A stretch of DNA of 11,579 nucleotides from Eggerthellaceae bacterium UBA5808 (lineage in GTDB: Bacteria > Actinomycetota > Coriobacteriia > Coriobacteriales > Eggerthellaceae), in assembly GCA_002417975.1 (NCBI GenBank), contig DIDE01000052.1, positions 1,608 through 13,186 on the forward strand, in the 5' to 3' direction. The position numbers and the translations under genes were made by a program. This document shows, in pieces, positions 1 to 6,991 of the stretch. Each line of letters starts with the position of its first letter. Position 1 is the stretch's first letter. The notes beneath the pieces were generated by a model. It made no database searches, was not told where the DNA came from, and was given only the letters and a program-made list of their open reading frames with translations.

Positions 1-555
1 TACATTCTTAAGTTAGGCCACTTGGTCGACGATAAGATCCATGCTCGTTCGACTGGTCCTTACAGTTTAATTACGCAACAGCCTCTGGGTGGCAAAGCTC
101 AGTTTGGTGGTCAGCGTTTTGGTGAGATGGAAGTTTGGGCACTGTATGCATACGGTGCAGCAAATGTTCTTCAGGAGATCATGACGATCAAGTCCGACGA
201 TACCGTGGGACGTGTTAAGTCTTACGAAGCTATCGTTAAGGGCGAGAATCTGCCTGCACCTGAAGTACCTGAATCATTCAAGGTTTTGGTCAAGGAAATG
301 AAGTCGTTGTGCTTGAACGTCCAGCTTGAAGGACATAACAACAACGTAATTGACGTCAGTGAAACGCACGAAGATGAGCAGGGCGTCGCCGACAAGGAAA
401 TGCTTTCTGCTATGGCAGAAGATTCCAAGAAGACGGATAAGGACGAGACTGATGCGCTCGATGACCTTGCAGCCGAACTCGGGGATATCCTCGATGACGG
501 AAAGGATGATTCCAACGGAACCAATGACCTTATCGGGAAAGGAGAGGAGCAATAA
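1..555 (+). CDS. rpoB: RNA polymerase beta subunit, C-terminal part (5' end outside window)
   Basis: This is the 3' end of rpoB; the reading frame is open from base 1 and stops at the TAA at 553-555. The beta subunit forms half of the catalytic cleft of RNA polymerase. The visible 184 residues start in the highly conserved C-terminal block: GHLVDDKIHARSTGPYS, then QQPLGGKAQFGGQRFGEMEV and ALYAYGAANVLQE, which lie next to the active centre and clamp connection in known RpoB. After about residue 105 of the fragment the similarity to ordinary RpoB ends. A tail of about 70 residues rich in Asp, Glu and Lys follows (for example DKDETDALDDLAAELGDILD). Such a long acidic tail is not present in E. 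coli RpoB. The stop overlaps the rpoC start by one base, so translation of the two is probably coupled. Confidence 0.98.
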   Translation, partial: YILKLGHLVDDKIHARSTGPYSLITQQPLGGKAQFGGQRFGEMEVWALYAYGAANVLQEIMTIKSDDTVGRVKSYEAIVKGENLPAPEVPESFKVLVKEMKSLCLNVQLEGHNNNVIDVSETHEDEQGVADKEMLSAMAEDSKKTDKDETDALDDLAAELGDILDDGKDDSNGTNDLIGKGEEQ

Positions 556-3500
556 TGACTGAATTCGATGTGAACAACTTCGATGCATTGCGCATCTCCC
601 TCGCGAGTGCAGAGGACATCCGTAGTTGGTCTCATGGCGAGGTTAAAAAGCCTGAGACGATCAACTACCGTACTCTCAAGCCGGAAAAGGATGGTCTGTT
701 CTGCGAACGCATTTTTGGCCCAACCAAGGACTGGGAATGTGCGTGTGGAAAATATAAGCGCATCCGCTTTAAGGGCATTGTCTGCGAACGATGCGGCGTA
801 GAAGTCACTCGTTCTAAGGTACGCCGTGAGCGCATGGGCCATATTGAGCTCGCTGCTCCAGTAAGTCATATCTGGTATTTCAAGGGATCCCCGTCTCGCT
901 TGGGCTATCTGCTTGATATTCCACCAAAGGATCTAGAAAAGGTTCTGTACTTTGCTAGCTCAATCATCACGTCTGTTGATGATGAGGCTCGCGAAGAAGA
1001 CGCTGACGAACTGCGTGATGAGCTCGCTGCAGATCTTGAAGAAATCGATGCAGAACGTGATCGTCTTGTTGCTGCAACTCGTCGTCTTTCGACTGAATAT
1101 CAGCCTGAAGAAGACGAATTCGTCGACGACATCGACGAAGATGAGCAGATGTCTCCTGAGGAAGTCGACGAAGAGATCGCCGATATCTATGAGGAGTTCA
1201 ACGAGCGCAAAGCACTGCGTAGCGAAGCTCTTGAGACCTTTATGAAGATTGAGCCCAAACAGCTTATTTCTGATGAGGCTCTCTATCGTGAGATGCGCAC
1301 AAACTACAAGGACTACTTCAAGGGTGGCATGGGCGCTGAGTCCGTCCGCGAACTGCTCTATTCGATCGATCTTAAAAAGACCGCAGAAGAGTTGCGCGAT
1401 GTTATCGCAACGGGCAAAGGCCAGAAGCGCGTTAAGGCTATCAAACGTCTGAAGGTTGTTGATGCGTTCCTTAAGAGCGACAACAAACCGTCTGACATGA
1501 TTCTTGATGTCATTCCGGTCCTTCCTCCTGATCTGCGTCCTATGGTTCAGCTCGATGGTGGCCGTTTTGCAACAAGCGATCTTAATGATTTGTATCGTCG
1601 TGTAATTAACCGTAATAATCGTCTTAAGCGTCTGCTTGATCTTGGCGCTCCTGAGATCATTGTTAACAACGAAAAACGTATGTTGCAAGAAGCTGTCGAT
1701 AGTCTGTTCGATAATGGACGTCGTGGCCGTGCCGTTACGGGCCCAGGCAATCGTCCGCTCAAATCGCTTTCCGATATGCTCAAGGGCAAGCAAGGACGTT
1801 TCCGTCAGAACCTGTTGGGCAAGCGTGTTGACTACTCAGGTCGTTCGGTAATTGTTGTTGAGCCTCAACTCAAGCTGCACCAGTGCGGTCTTCCGTCACT
1901 GATGGCTTTGGAACTCTTCAAGCCTTTTGTTATGAAACGTCTTGTTGAGCTTGAATACGTTGCAAATATCAAGGCAGCAAAGCGTGCCGTTGACCGTGGT
2001 GCTTCCTTTGTATGGGACGTTTTGGAAGAGGTTATTTCTGAGCATCCAGTACTGCTTAACCGTGCTCCTACGTTGCATCGTCTGGGCATTCAGGCATTTG
2101 AGCCTGTCCTTGTTGATGGTAAGGCTATCCGCCTGCATCCATTGGCTTGTACACCGTTCAATGCTGACTTCGATGGCGACCAGATGGCTGTTCATGTGCC
2201 CCTGTCCAACGAAGCTCAGGCCGAAGCACGTGTCTTGATGCTTTCGACTAACAACATTAAATCACCTGCACATGGTCGTCCGTTGACCGTACCAACGCAG
2301 GATATGATTATTGGTCTGTATTATTTGACGACTGCTCGCGACGGTTTCCCGGGCGAGGGACGTGCATTCATCGATTTCGACGATGCTCGTAATGCGTATG
2401 ATGCACGAACTGATCTTGATATTCAGGCTAAGATCTATGTTCGTCTTGATCGTGACACCAAGGTTGCGACTTCGTTTGATACGTTCGAGGAGCATAAGGC
2501 TGGAACGCGTTTACATACGACTGTTGGTCGCGTGACGTTTAACGAGATCCTTCCTGATGACTATCCATTCTTGAATTATCCGATGAACAAGAGTGAGATT
2601 AGCCGTTTGGTTGAGGATTGTAGCAATCGCTACACGCTTTCTCAGGTTGAGCCTATCTTGGATGGTTTGAAGGCTGCTGGTTTCCATTACGCGACGCGTG
2701 CTGGTATTACCGTCTCAATTTGGGATGCAACGGTACCTGAGGACAAACCGCAGATTTTGGATGCTGCTGATAAAGAAGTCGACGTCATTGATGACGATTA
2801 CGAGATGGGCCTCATGAGCGAGGCTGAACGTCATAAACAGGTTGTTGATATTTGGACCAAGGCGAATGAACGCGTTGGAGAATCCATGGCAGCCAACTTT
2901 GATGAGTTCAACCCAATCTATATGATGGCTTCATCTGGTGCTCGTGGTAATATCAAGCAGATTCGTCAGCTCGCTGGTATGCGTGGTTTGATGTCTGACC
3001 CTAAGGGCGAGATTATTGACCGTCCTATTAAGTCAAACTTCCGCGAAGGCCTGTCCGTCTTGGAATACTTCGTATCTACGCATGGTGCTCGTAAGGGTCT
3101 TGCTGATACTGCACTTCGTACCGCTGACTCTGGCTACCTAACTCGTCGTCTTGTCGATGTTGCACAGGACGTTATCGTTCGCGAGATCGATTGTGGTACG
3201 ACCGAAGGTGTCAGCTATCCGCTCTTTAATGAGAAGGGCGACATTGATGAGAACCTCATCGGTCGTTGCTTGATGGAAGCTGTTACCAACGATAAGGGCG
3301 AAGTTGTTAAGCCTGCTGATACGTATATTACGACGCTTGCAGAGCTTCAAAATTATGCTAATGAAGGCGTCAAAGACGTTTGCATCCGTACGGTTATGAC
3401 CTGCCATGCTGAACATGGCGTATGCCAGAAGTGCTATGGCTGGGATCTTTCTACGAGCCGTCCGGTCAATGTGGGCACGGCAGTTGGTATTATTGCTGCT

Positions 3501-5042
3501 CAGTCAATCGGCGAACCTGGCACACAGCTGACAATGCGTACATTCCATACTGGCGGTGTTGCTGGCGAGGATATTACTCACGGTCTTCCGCGTGTTACAG
3601 AATTGTTTGAGGCTCGTAAGCCTAAAGGCCAAGCTGTACTTGCAGAAATCGCTGGTACGCTCCAGGTTGCTGGAGACAAGCAATCCCGTACGCTTACGGT
3701 TCATGATCAAGAGGGCAATATACGCGAGTATCCTATTTCGGCTCGTGCACAACTTATGCCTGGTGTAATTGATGGATGTGAAGTCAAGATCGGCCAACAG
3801 CTGACCAAGGGCTCCATTAATCCTCATGACTTGCTCCGCTTGACTGATCCTAATACGACGCTGCGCTATATTGTTGCTCAGGTTCAGGACGTGTACGTCA
3901 GCCAGGGCGTTGATATTAACGATAAGCATATCGAGGTTATCGCACGTCAGATGCTTCGTAAACTTGCGGTGCTCGATGCAGGCGATTCGGATTATCTGCC
4001 TGGTCGTCAGGTCAATCGTTTTGAGTTCGAAAAGGTTGCTAACGACTTGGTTCTCGAAGGTAAAGAGCCGCCAGTCGGTCAGCCTCTGCTGCTTGGTATT
4101 ACTAAGGCTTCACTGGCTACAGACTCGTTCTTGTCTGCTGCATCATTCCAGGAAACCACTAAGGTTCTTACTGATGCTGCAATCGAGGGTAAGGTTGACC
4201 ATCTCGAAGGTCTGAAGGAAAACGTTATCATCGGCAAGATGATTCCTGCTGGTACTGGTATTAAGCGTTATCGCAATACGGGTATTACGTACAAGGGTCA
4301 GGCTGTTAAGAAGTCGAATAATGATACGCTTCCTGAATCTGCACCTGACGAGTTGCGCAAGGTCGAGGATATGCTGCCTCAGCCGCAGGATTGGTCGCTT
4401 GATGATTCGTATCTGAACATGGGAAATAACTACACGAGCTATTTCAACAACATCAGTGCGGGTGGCCATGGTAAATCCTTAACGGATGAAGAAGCTCGTC
4501 TGTATCTCTATGACGATCTAGGAGTATCGCAGCGCTGGGCTAATAAGTTCTCCGAAGCAGGTATCGAAACGGTAGCTGATTTGGTTGGATACACCGAAGA
4601 TGACTTGCTGCGTATTGAAGGTATTGGCAGCAAAGCAATCGAGGAGCTTAAAGCTGGTCTTGATACTCACGGACTTTCTCGTGTTATCGAAGATGACCTT
4701 AACGCATCGAGCGACGATATGAGTCAGCTGCTCGATATGGTATTCTCGCCTGATGATACGGTATTTATCGGTGGCGATAAGCCAGCGACGTTCAACACCG
4801 AAGGCGAAGATATGCTCGGTGAGGCGCTACCACCGCGTAGCTATCGTCGTAACCTTGAAGAGCTTGATGCTTTGCTCGGCAATGTTGATGATCTAGGACT
4901 CAACCTTAAGCATGATGGTGCCGATGACAACGGCTCCGCTGATTCTGATGGTGCTGCTCAGCAGCCGTCGGATGCTACATCGGCTGATGATGAGGATCAT
5001 TCAACCGAAAGTGCTGATACCACTTCGAATGATGAAGAGTAA
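555..5042 (+). CDS. rpoC: RNA polymerase beta' subunit with extra C-terminal helix-hairpin-helix domain
   Basis: Beta' subunit of RNA polymerase, 1495 residues (E. coli about 1407). The ATG at 555 shares its A with the rpoB stop, and a strong ribosome site (GGAGAGGAG, 541-549) lies inside the end of rpoB. Domains in order: N-terminal zinc ribbon with C62, C64, C77 and C80; an acidic, coiled-coil-like insertion at about 142-227 of the kind known in actinobacterial beta'; the lid/switch region near 385-440; the catalytic Mg motif NADFDGD at 536-542; the bridge-helix region (FREGLSVLEYF, HGARKGLADTAL); the second zinc site C880, C950, C957 and C960; the trigger-loop region after SIGEPGTQLTMRTFH. 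The conserved core ends soon after IPAGTGIKRYRNTG (about 1240). It is followed by a linker, an alpha-CTD-like helix-hairpin-helix module (about 1322-1375) and a very acidic tail (about 1450-1495). The core identification is certain. The role of the extra C-terminal module is inferred. Confidence 0.99.
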   Translation: MTEFDVNNFDALRISLASAEDIRSWSHGEVKKPETINYRTLKPEKDGLFCERIFGPTKDWECACGKYKRIRFKGIVCERCGVEVTRSKVRRERMGHIELAAPVSHIWYFKGSPSRLGYLLDIPPKDLEKVLYFASSIITSVDDEAREEDADELRDELAADLEEIDAERDRLVAATRRLSTEYQPEEDEFVDDIDEDEQMSPEEVDEEIADIYEEFNERKALRSEALETFMKIEPKQLISDEALYREMRTNYKDYFKGGMGAESVRELLYSIDLKKTAEELRDVIATGKGQKRVKAIKRLKVVDAFLKSDNKPSDMILDVIPVLPPDLRPMVQLDGGRFATSDLNDLYRRVINRNNRLKRLLDLGAPEIIVNNEKRMLQEAVDSLFDNGRRGRAVTGPGNRPLKSLSDMLKGKQGRFRQNLLGKRVDYSGRSVIVVEPQLKLHQCGLPSLMALELFKPFVMKRLVELEYVANIKAAKRAVDRGASFVWDVLEEVISEHPVLLNRAPTLHRLGIQAFEPVLVDGKAIRLHPLACTPFNADFDGDQMAVHVPLSNEAQAEARVLMLSTNNIKSPAHGRPLTVPTQDMIIGLYYLTTARDGFPGEGRAFIDFDDARNAYDARTDLDIQAKIYVRLDRDTKVATSFDTFEEHKAGTRLHTTVGRVTFNEILPDDYPFLNYPMNKSEISRLVEDCSNRYTLSQVEPILDGLKAAGFHYATRAGITVSIWDATVPEDKPQILDAADKEVDVIDDDYEMGLMSEAERHKQVVDIWTKANERVGESMAANFDEFNPIYMMASSGARGNIKQIRQLAGMRGLMSDPKGEIIDRPIKSNFREGLSVLEYFVSTHGARKGLADTALRTADSGYLTRRLVDVAQDVIVREIDCGTTEGVSYPLFNEKGDIDENLIGRCLMEAVTNDKGEVVKPADTYITTLAELQNYANEGVKDVCIRTVMTCHAEHGVCQKCYGWDLSTSRPVNVGTAVGIIAAQSIGEPGTQLTMRTFHTGGVAGEDITHGLPRVTELFEARKPKGQAVLAEIAGTLQVAGDKQSRTLTVHDQEGNIREYPISARAQLMPGVIDGCEVKIGQQLTKGSINPHDLLRLTDPNTTLRYIVAQVQDVYVSQGVDINDKHIEVIARQMLRKLAVLDAGDSDYLPGRQVNRFEFEKVANDLVLEGKEPPVGQPLLLGITKASLATDSFLSAASFQETTKVLTDAAIEGKVDHLEGLKENVIIGKMIPAGTGIKRYRNTGITYKGQAVKKSNNDTLPESAPDELRKVEDMLPQPQDWSLDDSYLNMGNNYTSYFNNISAGGHGKSLTDEEARLYLYDDLGVSQRWANKFSEAGIETVADLVGYTEDDLLRIEGIGSKAIEELKAGLDTHGLSRVIEDDLNASSDDMSQLLDMVFSPDDTVFIGGDKPATFNTEGEDMLGEALPPRSYRRNLEELDALLGNVDDLGLNLKHDGADDNGSADSDGAAQQPSDATSADDEDHSTESADTTSNDEE
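4518..4676 (+). other. Alpha-CTD-like helix-hairpin-helix module within RpoC
   Basis: RpoC residues 1322-1374. Aligned by hand to the E. coli RpoA C-terminal domain as I remember it (from about L260), the match needs no gap over 54 positions and gives about 20 identities, with shared blocks DLV, TE..LL and GLS. The residues known to contact UP-element DNA in E. coli alpha are largely kept: R265 corresponds to R1327, N268 to N1330, G296 to G1358, K298 to K1360 and E302 to E1364. C269 and S299 are replaced by K1331 and A1361. The EGIGSKAIEEL stretch (1355-1365) is the hairpin and following helix. The alternative is a generic HhH domain of the type also found in NusA C-terminal repeats; the kept DNA-contact residues favour the alpha-CTD reading. 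Confidence 0.75.
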
Positions 5043-5065
5043 GCAGCATTCAGAGGCAATTTTGA

Positions 5066-5088
5066 GGGGGCGCGCGTTGCGCGCCCCC
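5066..5088 (+). terminator. GC-rich hairpin after rpoC, probable terminator
   Basis: A perfect 10-bp stem, GGGGGCGCGC (5066-5075) and GCGCGCCCCC (5079-5088), closed by a three-base GTT loop, lies 23 bases after the rpoC stop. Only a short CGCTTTAT follows, so the U tract is poor for a classical intrinsic terminator. The ribosome site of the next gene begins just 8 bases after the stem, so some read-through or processing into hisE-glmM is likely unless a promoter is hidden in the end of rpoC. Confidence 0.7.
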
Positions 5089-5113
5089 GCTTTATGCAGG
5101 GAGGCATAAACCG

Positions 5114-5503
5114 ATGAGCGCAAAGACGTATCTTCCAACAGATGAACCGTCCCCAGAAAGCCAAATTGGCGCGACGATTGAGTCTCTTTATGCGACAATC
5201 GAAGATCGTTTTGATGCTGATGCATCAAGCTATACGCATCGTCTGCTGACAGGCGATCTTGATACGTGCGTGAAAAAGGTTATGGAAGAGGCAGGTGAGG
5301 TCGCGCTTGCTGCAAAGGATGGCGAATGCGACCATTTACGCTATGAGGCGGCAGATGTTTTCTACCATCTCCTTGTTGTTTTGGCGCGATTTGATATTCC
5401 CTTGGATGAACTTGCGGCTGAACTCAACGTGCGCATGCGCGATGACGAGCTGCCTAAGGGTGCGATACGTCTACACGACGAATATGTGAAGCGAGGTAAA
5501 TAA
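5114..5503 (+). CDS. hisE: Phosphoribosyl-ATP pyrophosphohydrolase-like protein (HisE family)
   Basis: 129-residue member of the HisE branch of the all-alpha NTP pyrophosphatase (MazG-like) superfamily. HisE converts phosphoribosyl-ATP to phosphoribosyl-AMP and pyrophosphate, the second step of histidine synthesis, in the cytoplasm. The family signature is clear: SYTHRLLTGD (39-48), KKVMEEAGEVALAAK (54-68) with metal-binding E58, E59 and E62, and YEAADVFYHLLVVLA (77-91) with E78 and D81. The N-terminal 36 residues before the conserved block are longer than in many HisE proteins. The ATG at 5114 follows GGGAGG (5099-5104) with good spacing. No other his gene is in the window. The stop at 5501-5503 is one base from the glmM start, so the two are surely co-translated. 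The fold is certain; phosphoribosyl-ATP as substrate is inferred, and another nucleotide substrate is possible. Confidence 0.85.
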   Translation: MSAKTYLPTDEPSPESQIGATIESLYATIEDRFDADASSYTHRLLTGDLDTCVKKVMEEAGEVALAAKDGECDHLRYEAADVFYHLLVVLARFDIPLDELAAELNVRMRDDELPKGAIRLHDEYVKRGK

Positions 5504-5504
5504 C

Positions 5505-6866
5505 ATGGCTCGACTTTTCGGAACGGATGGCGCTCGTGGTATTGCAAATACCCAGCTCACCAGTGAAATAGCTTTTCGCTTAGGACAAGCGGCAGTCACG
5601 TGCTTAGGGCCAATGGTAACGTTGGGAAAAGACACCCGGTTATCGGGCGATATGCTTGAGTCTGCGGTAGCAGCGGGTGTGATGAGCGCTGGCGGAACCG
5701 TTTTATCTCTTGGCATTATTCCAACACCTGCTATTGCGCTTCTTACCGATCGCCTTAAAGCAGATGCTGGCATTGTTATTTCGGCATCACATAATCCACC
5801 AGAATATAACGGCATTAAGTTCTTTGATGCACATGGGTTTAAACTTCCCATTGAAGTCGAGCATTCGATCGAGACCTACGTGTTAGACGGAGGTCTTGCG
5901 GTGGATGATCGCCCTGATGGCGCGCATGTCGGAACGATGGTTCCCGTTGATGATGCATGCGAGATGTATATCGATCATGCGGTGTCGATGGTAAAAGATG
6001 CAGGACTCTCGTTTGAAGGTATTAAAGTTGCGCTCGATACGGCTCATGGTGCGTCATCGTTTACGACTGCTGAGGCGCTGAGGCGCTTAGGCGCATCGGT
6101 TACAGTTATTAATGACGACTTTGACGGATGCGATATTAATGTTGATTGTGGATCGACGCATCTCGACGCTATTTGCGATTTGGTAGCAAAGATAGGCGCA
6201 GATATTGGCATCGCTCATGATGGGGATGCCGATCGCGTTTTGTTTGTTGACGGCGATGGTCAAGAAATTGATGGCGATATGGTTATCGCTGCATGTGCAG
6301 TTGACCTTAAACAGCGTGATGCGCTCCCACACGATACGGTTGTTTCGACAATTATGTGCAATCTCGGGCTTGTGCGTGCGATGCAGCACCAGGGCATCAC
6401 CGTTGTCCAGACTCCTGTAGGAGATCGCAATGTTTTGTCCGAAATGCGTCGCTGCGGCTATGTAATTGGCGGTGAACAAAGTGGTCACACCATATTCCTG
6501 CAGCATAATTCAACGGGGGATGGCTTGGTCACTGCATGTCAGTTGCTTTCGGTTTGTGTGCGGAATAAGAAGACAGTCACTGAGGCAGTTTCGGTTATGC
6601 GCCGATTCCCTCAGGAATTGATCAATGTCAAAGTTGTTGATAAATCGATGCTTGCATCTAGTGATGCCATCGCTCAATCTATTGATCAGGCGGAACATCG
6701 TCTTGGTGATGATGGACGTGTACTTGTTCGTGCAAGTGGCACTGAACCTTTGATCCGCGTTATGGTCGAGGCTCAAGATGATGCAACGGCTCTCAAAGAA
6801 GCGCAGGGGATCGCTTCTGTTGTCAAACAGGAAATGGGACAGACGGAGACAGTCTCGGCATCGTAG
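5505..6866 (+). CDS. glmM: Phosphoglucosamine mutase
   Basis: 453 residues, the usual length for GlmM. It interconverts glucosamine-6-phosphate and glucosamine-1-phosphate on the way to UDP-N-acetylglucosamine, the precursor of peptidoglycan. The N-terminal MARLFGTDGARGIAN is the family hallmark. The active-site phosphoserine is S95 in SASHNPPEYNGIKFF (93-107). The Mg-binding loop DGDADR is at 239-244 (D239, D241, D243), the sugar-binding GEQSGH at 323-328, and the phosphate-binding RASGTEPLIRV at 409-419. All key residues of the alpha-D-phosphohexomutase fold are present, so the enzyme should be active. The start is the ATG one base after the hisE stop; its ribosome site GCGAGG (5491-5496) lies inside the end of hisE, which points to translational coupling. 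The diadenylate cyclase and YbbR genes that often accompany glmM in Firmicutes are not visible here. Confidence 0.98.
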   Translation: MARLFGTDGARGIANTQLTSEIAFRLGQAAVTCLGPMVTLGKDTRLSGDMLESAVAAGVMSAGGTVLSLGIIPTPAIALLTDRLKADAGIVISASHNPPEYNGIKFFDAHGFKLPIEVEHSIETYVLDGGLAVDDRPDGAHVGTMVPVDDACEMYIDHAVSMVKDAGLSFEGIKVALDTAHGASSFTTAEALRRLGASVTVINDDFDGCDINVDCGSTHLDAICDLVAKIGADIGIAHDGDADRVLFVDGDGQEIDGDMVIAACAVDLKQRDALPHDTVVSTIMCNLGLVRAMQHQGITVVQTPVGDRNVLSEMRRCGYVIGGEQSGHTIFLQHNSTGDGLVTACQLLSVCVRNKKTVTEAVSVMRRFPQELINVKVVDKSMLASSDAIAQSIDQAEHRLGDDGRVLVRASGTEPLIRVMVEAQDDATALKEAQGIASVVKQEMGQTETVSAS

Positions 6867-6867
6867 C

Positions 6868-6883
6868 GCATATACCAATATGC
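6868..6883 (+). other. Small hairpin just after glmM
   Basis: GCATAT (6868-6873) and ATATGC (6878-6883) form a perfect 6-bp stem with an ACCA loop, immediately after the glmM stop. A second, wider pairing, CGCATA with TATGCG (6867-6872 and 6884-6889), is an alternative. No T tract follows, so it is at best a weak terminator or an RNA 3'-end structure. Confidence 0.3.
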
Positions 6884-6954
6884 TATGCGGATCTCTGTAT
6901 CTCGGCTCTTACTGTATCGGGATGATCGGTTTTGAATCCGCCAGTGTTGTGGGA

Positions 6955-6963
6955 TGGTAGGAT
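6955..6963 (+). promoter_or_regulatory. Possible extended -10 promoter for the solute-binding lipoprotein
   Basis: TGG followed by TAGGAT (6958-6963) fits the TGn-plus-hexamer pattern of an extended -10 element. Transcription would begin near 6970, just ahead of the AAGGAG ribosome site at 6973-6978. There is no convincing -35 box: TTGAAT at 6932-6937 is 20 bases away, which is too far. The gap of about 125 bases after glmM makes a promoter here plausible, but the evidence is only one short motif. Confidence 0.3.
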
Positions 6964-6991
6964 ACGGTCATTAAGGAGTGCAGTGATAGTT

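Noticed and set aside
222..869. A 215-codon open frame on the - strand across the rpoB-rpoC junction
   Set aside because: It is antisense to two certain genes, its translation is Ser-rich and low in complexity, and it has no family likeness.
960..1793. A 277-codon open frame on the - strand inside rpoC
   Set aside because: It is antisense to the conserved coding sequence of rpoC. It has no ribosome site or recognisable protein features and is explained by the codon bias of the real gene.
5066..5088. Origin-like, attachment-site or mobile-element signal in the GC hairpin after rpoC
   Set aside because: It has no direct repeats, integrase or transposase nearby. A terminator-like hairpin explains it.
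6932..6991. A longer start at ATG 6932 for the solute-binding lipoprotein
   Set aside because: There is no ribosome site before it, it would bury the twin-arginine signal behind 20 extra residues, and AAGGAG at 6973-6978 points to a start downstream.
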